A stretch of 64,000 nt of DNA from JACVRX01 sp963819885 (GTDB lineage: Bacteria > Actinomycetota > Actinomycetes > Jiangellales > Jiangellaceae), in assembly GCA_963819885.1 (NCBI GenBank), contig CAWFXV010000030.1, forward strand, positions 186,001 to 250,000, given 5' to 3'. This document shows, one piece after another, positions 63,034-64,000 of this stretch. The stretch's first letter is position 1; every line of letters starts with the position of its first letter. A program made the position numbers and the translations under genes. The notes below the pieces were generated by a model. It did no database searches. It was not told the DNA's origin and saw only the letters and a list, made by a program, of their open reading frames with translations.

Positions 63034-63961
63034 GGTCCAGACCGCCGCGTCGGCCGCCACCGCGCGGCGAACGGCGAGGCGCGACCGTCGCGGTGCACCA
63101 CCTGGCGAGCCCCGACGAGTGGGCTACCTCTACATCGCTCCAGCGCTGGTCGTGTACGCGGCGTTCCTGCTCTTCCCTCTCCTGCGGGCGGTGCAGCTGT
63201 CGTTCTACGAGTGGGATGGCCTCACGCTGGGAATCTGGGTCGGCCTGCGGAACTACGCCGACATCTTGGCGGATCCGGCTCTGCGCGCTGCGTTCGGCCA
63301 CGCCGCCGTCCTCGTGGTCTTCTTCGCGGTGATCCCAACCGCGGTCGGGCTCGTGCTCGCAGCCGTCGTCGCGCGAGCGCGCGTCCGTGGGCTGACGTTC
63401 TTCCGGACCGTGATCTTCCTGCCGCAGGTGGTCGCCATGGTCGTCGTCGCCGTCACCTGGCGGCAGATCTACGCACCGGACGGACCACTCAACGACGTGC
63501 TGCGATTCATCGGCCTCGGCGAGCTTGCCCGCGGCTGGCTGGGCGACTTCGACCTCGCCCTCCCGGCGGTGGGTCTGGTCGGGACGTGGGTGAGCATCGG
63601 CCTGTGCTTCGTCCTCTTTCTCGCCGGCACCGGGAAGATCCCGCGGGAGCTCTACGACGCAGCCCGCGTCGACGGCGCCGGACCCATCCGGGAGTTCACC
63701 AGCGTCACTCTGCCGGCGTTGCGCAACGAGCTCGTCGTCGCCCTCACCCTCACGGTGATCGCGGCCCTGCGCACCTTCGACCTGGTGTACGTGACCACCG
63801 GAGGCGGGCCGGGCAACGCGACAACCGTTCCGTCCTACGAGGTGTACCGCCGAGCGTTCGAGCTCGGCGAAGTCGGCTCCGCTGCGGCCATCGGCGTGAC
63901 GCTCACGGTCGTCATCTTGCTGCTCAACCTCGTGATCGCCCGCATCGGTGGCCAGCCATGA
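63020..63961 (+). CDS. Sugar ABC transporter permease (MalF type)
   Basis: 313 residues with six membrane helices (first YLYIAPALVVYAAFLLFPLL). The cytoplasmic EAA loop is visible as ELYDAARVDGAGPIREFTSVTLPALRNE. TTG 63020 overlaps the end of the binding-protein gene by 14 nt, with GGAG about 10 nt before. No ATPase gene is within view, as is common for importers sharing an MsiK-type ATPase. Confidence 0.88.
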   Translation: MSAAEVQTAASAATARRTARRDRRGAPPGEPRRVGYLYIAPALVVYAAFLLFPLLRAVQLSFYEWDGLTLGIWVGLRNYADILADPALRAAFGHAAVLVVFFAVIPTAVGLVLAAVVARARVRGLTFFRTVIFLPQVVAMVVVAVTWRQIYAPDGPLNDVLRFIGLGELARGWLGDFDLALPAVGLVGTWVSIGLCFVLFLAGTGKIPRELYDAARVDGAGPIREFTSVTLPALRNELVVALTLTVIAALRTFDLVYVTTGGGPGNATTVPSYEVYRRAFELGEVGSAAAIGVTLTVVILLLNLVIARIGGQP

Positions 63962-64000
63962 CCTCCGCCGGCGAACGGACGCTGAACTACGTGGTGCTGC
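63958..64000 (+). CDS. Second sugar ABC permease, 5' end only
   Basis: ATG 63958 overlaps the previous stop by 4 nt (ATGA). Only about 14 codons are seen (TSAGERTLNYVVL), the beginning expected for the MalG-type partner permease. Identity rests mostly on position. Confidence 0.6.
   Translation, partial: MTSAGERTLNYVVL

Noticed and set aside
1..64000. tRNA, rRNA, CRISPR arrays, insertion sequences or prophage genes
   Set aside because: None found by eye: no T-loop plus anticodon-arm pattern, no regularly spaced repeats and no transposase or phage structural motifs.

Overview
The window is a high-GC chromosomal segment of an actinomycete (phylum Actinomycetota). The order proS, GNAT, ispG, rip1-type protease, dxr resembles the mycobacterial locus. 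The paired DivIVA motifs, the PII protein with Tyr51, the GlnR-type boxes, the LAL-type LuxR regulator and the frequent GTG starts also fit. The sequence does not fix a genus. I saw no tRNA, rRNA, CRISPR array, prophage or insertion sequence.

Layout. Positions 1-8.3 kb carry proS (3' end outside the window), a CapA-like lipoprotein, a hydrolase, and the MEP isoprenoid genes ispG and dxr around a site-2-type protease. Positions 8.4-13.8 kb are accessory: a CHRD protein, a frameshifted LD-carboxypeptidase, a GabD-type dehydrogenase, an unusual DivIVA-glyoxalase fusion and an ATP-grasp protein. Positions 13.9-18 kb hold rpsB-tsf-pyrH-frr-cdsA, read on the minus strand. Positions 18-26.6 kb hold two more tightly packed minus-strand runs (xerC, dprA, comM, yraN, then DUF2469, rnhB, NUDIX, lepB, rplS), with a plus-strand M23 peptidase. 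Positions 27-30.3 kb hold a 51-residue basic ORF and a large LAL regulator broken by one frameshift. Positions 30.3-30.7 kb contain two inverted copies of a structured palindromic element. Positions 30.7-35.7 kb hold trmD-rimM-khpA-rpsP, an amidohydrolase and ffh.

Positions 35.7-46.3 kb form a catabolic island: SDR, RidA, PaaX regulator, aryl-CoA ligase, acyl-CoA dehydrogenase, crotonase, a two-domain 2-aminobenzoyl-CoA monooxygenase/reductase-type enzyme, a cyclase-family hydrolase and a TPP enzyme. I read it as aerobic CoA-dependent anthranilate breakdown. The last two genes may feed it from isatin; this part is a hypothesis. Positions 46.5-52.1 kb carry a surface protein with a lipoprotein sortase, ACT and glyoxalase proteins, and a membrane coiled-coil protein next to a solute-binding/VWA protein. 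Positions 52.1-53.25 kb are a graveyard of gene fragments. Positions 53.25-57.5 kb hold amt-glnK-glnD behind a GlnR-like site, followed by ftsY. The right end (59-64 kb) is a sugar module: GH4 glycosidase, PfkB kinase and an ABC importer whose binding-protein gene needs three frame changes.

Single-base frame breaks recur in otherwise well preserved genes (ldcA, the LAL regulator, the sugar-binding protein, and the two fragments near 52.6-52.9 kb). Either the assembly has residual indels or several accessory genes are decaying. Read-level checking would decide.
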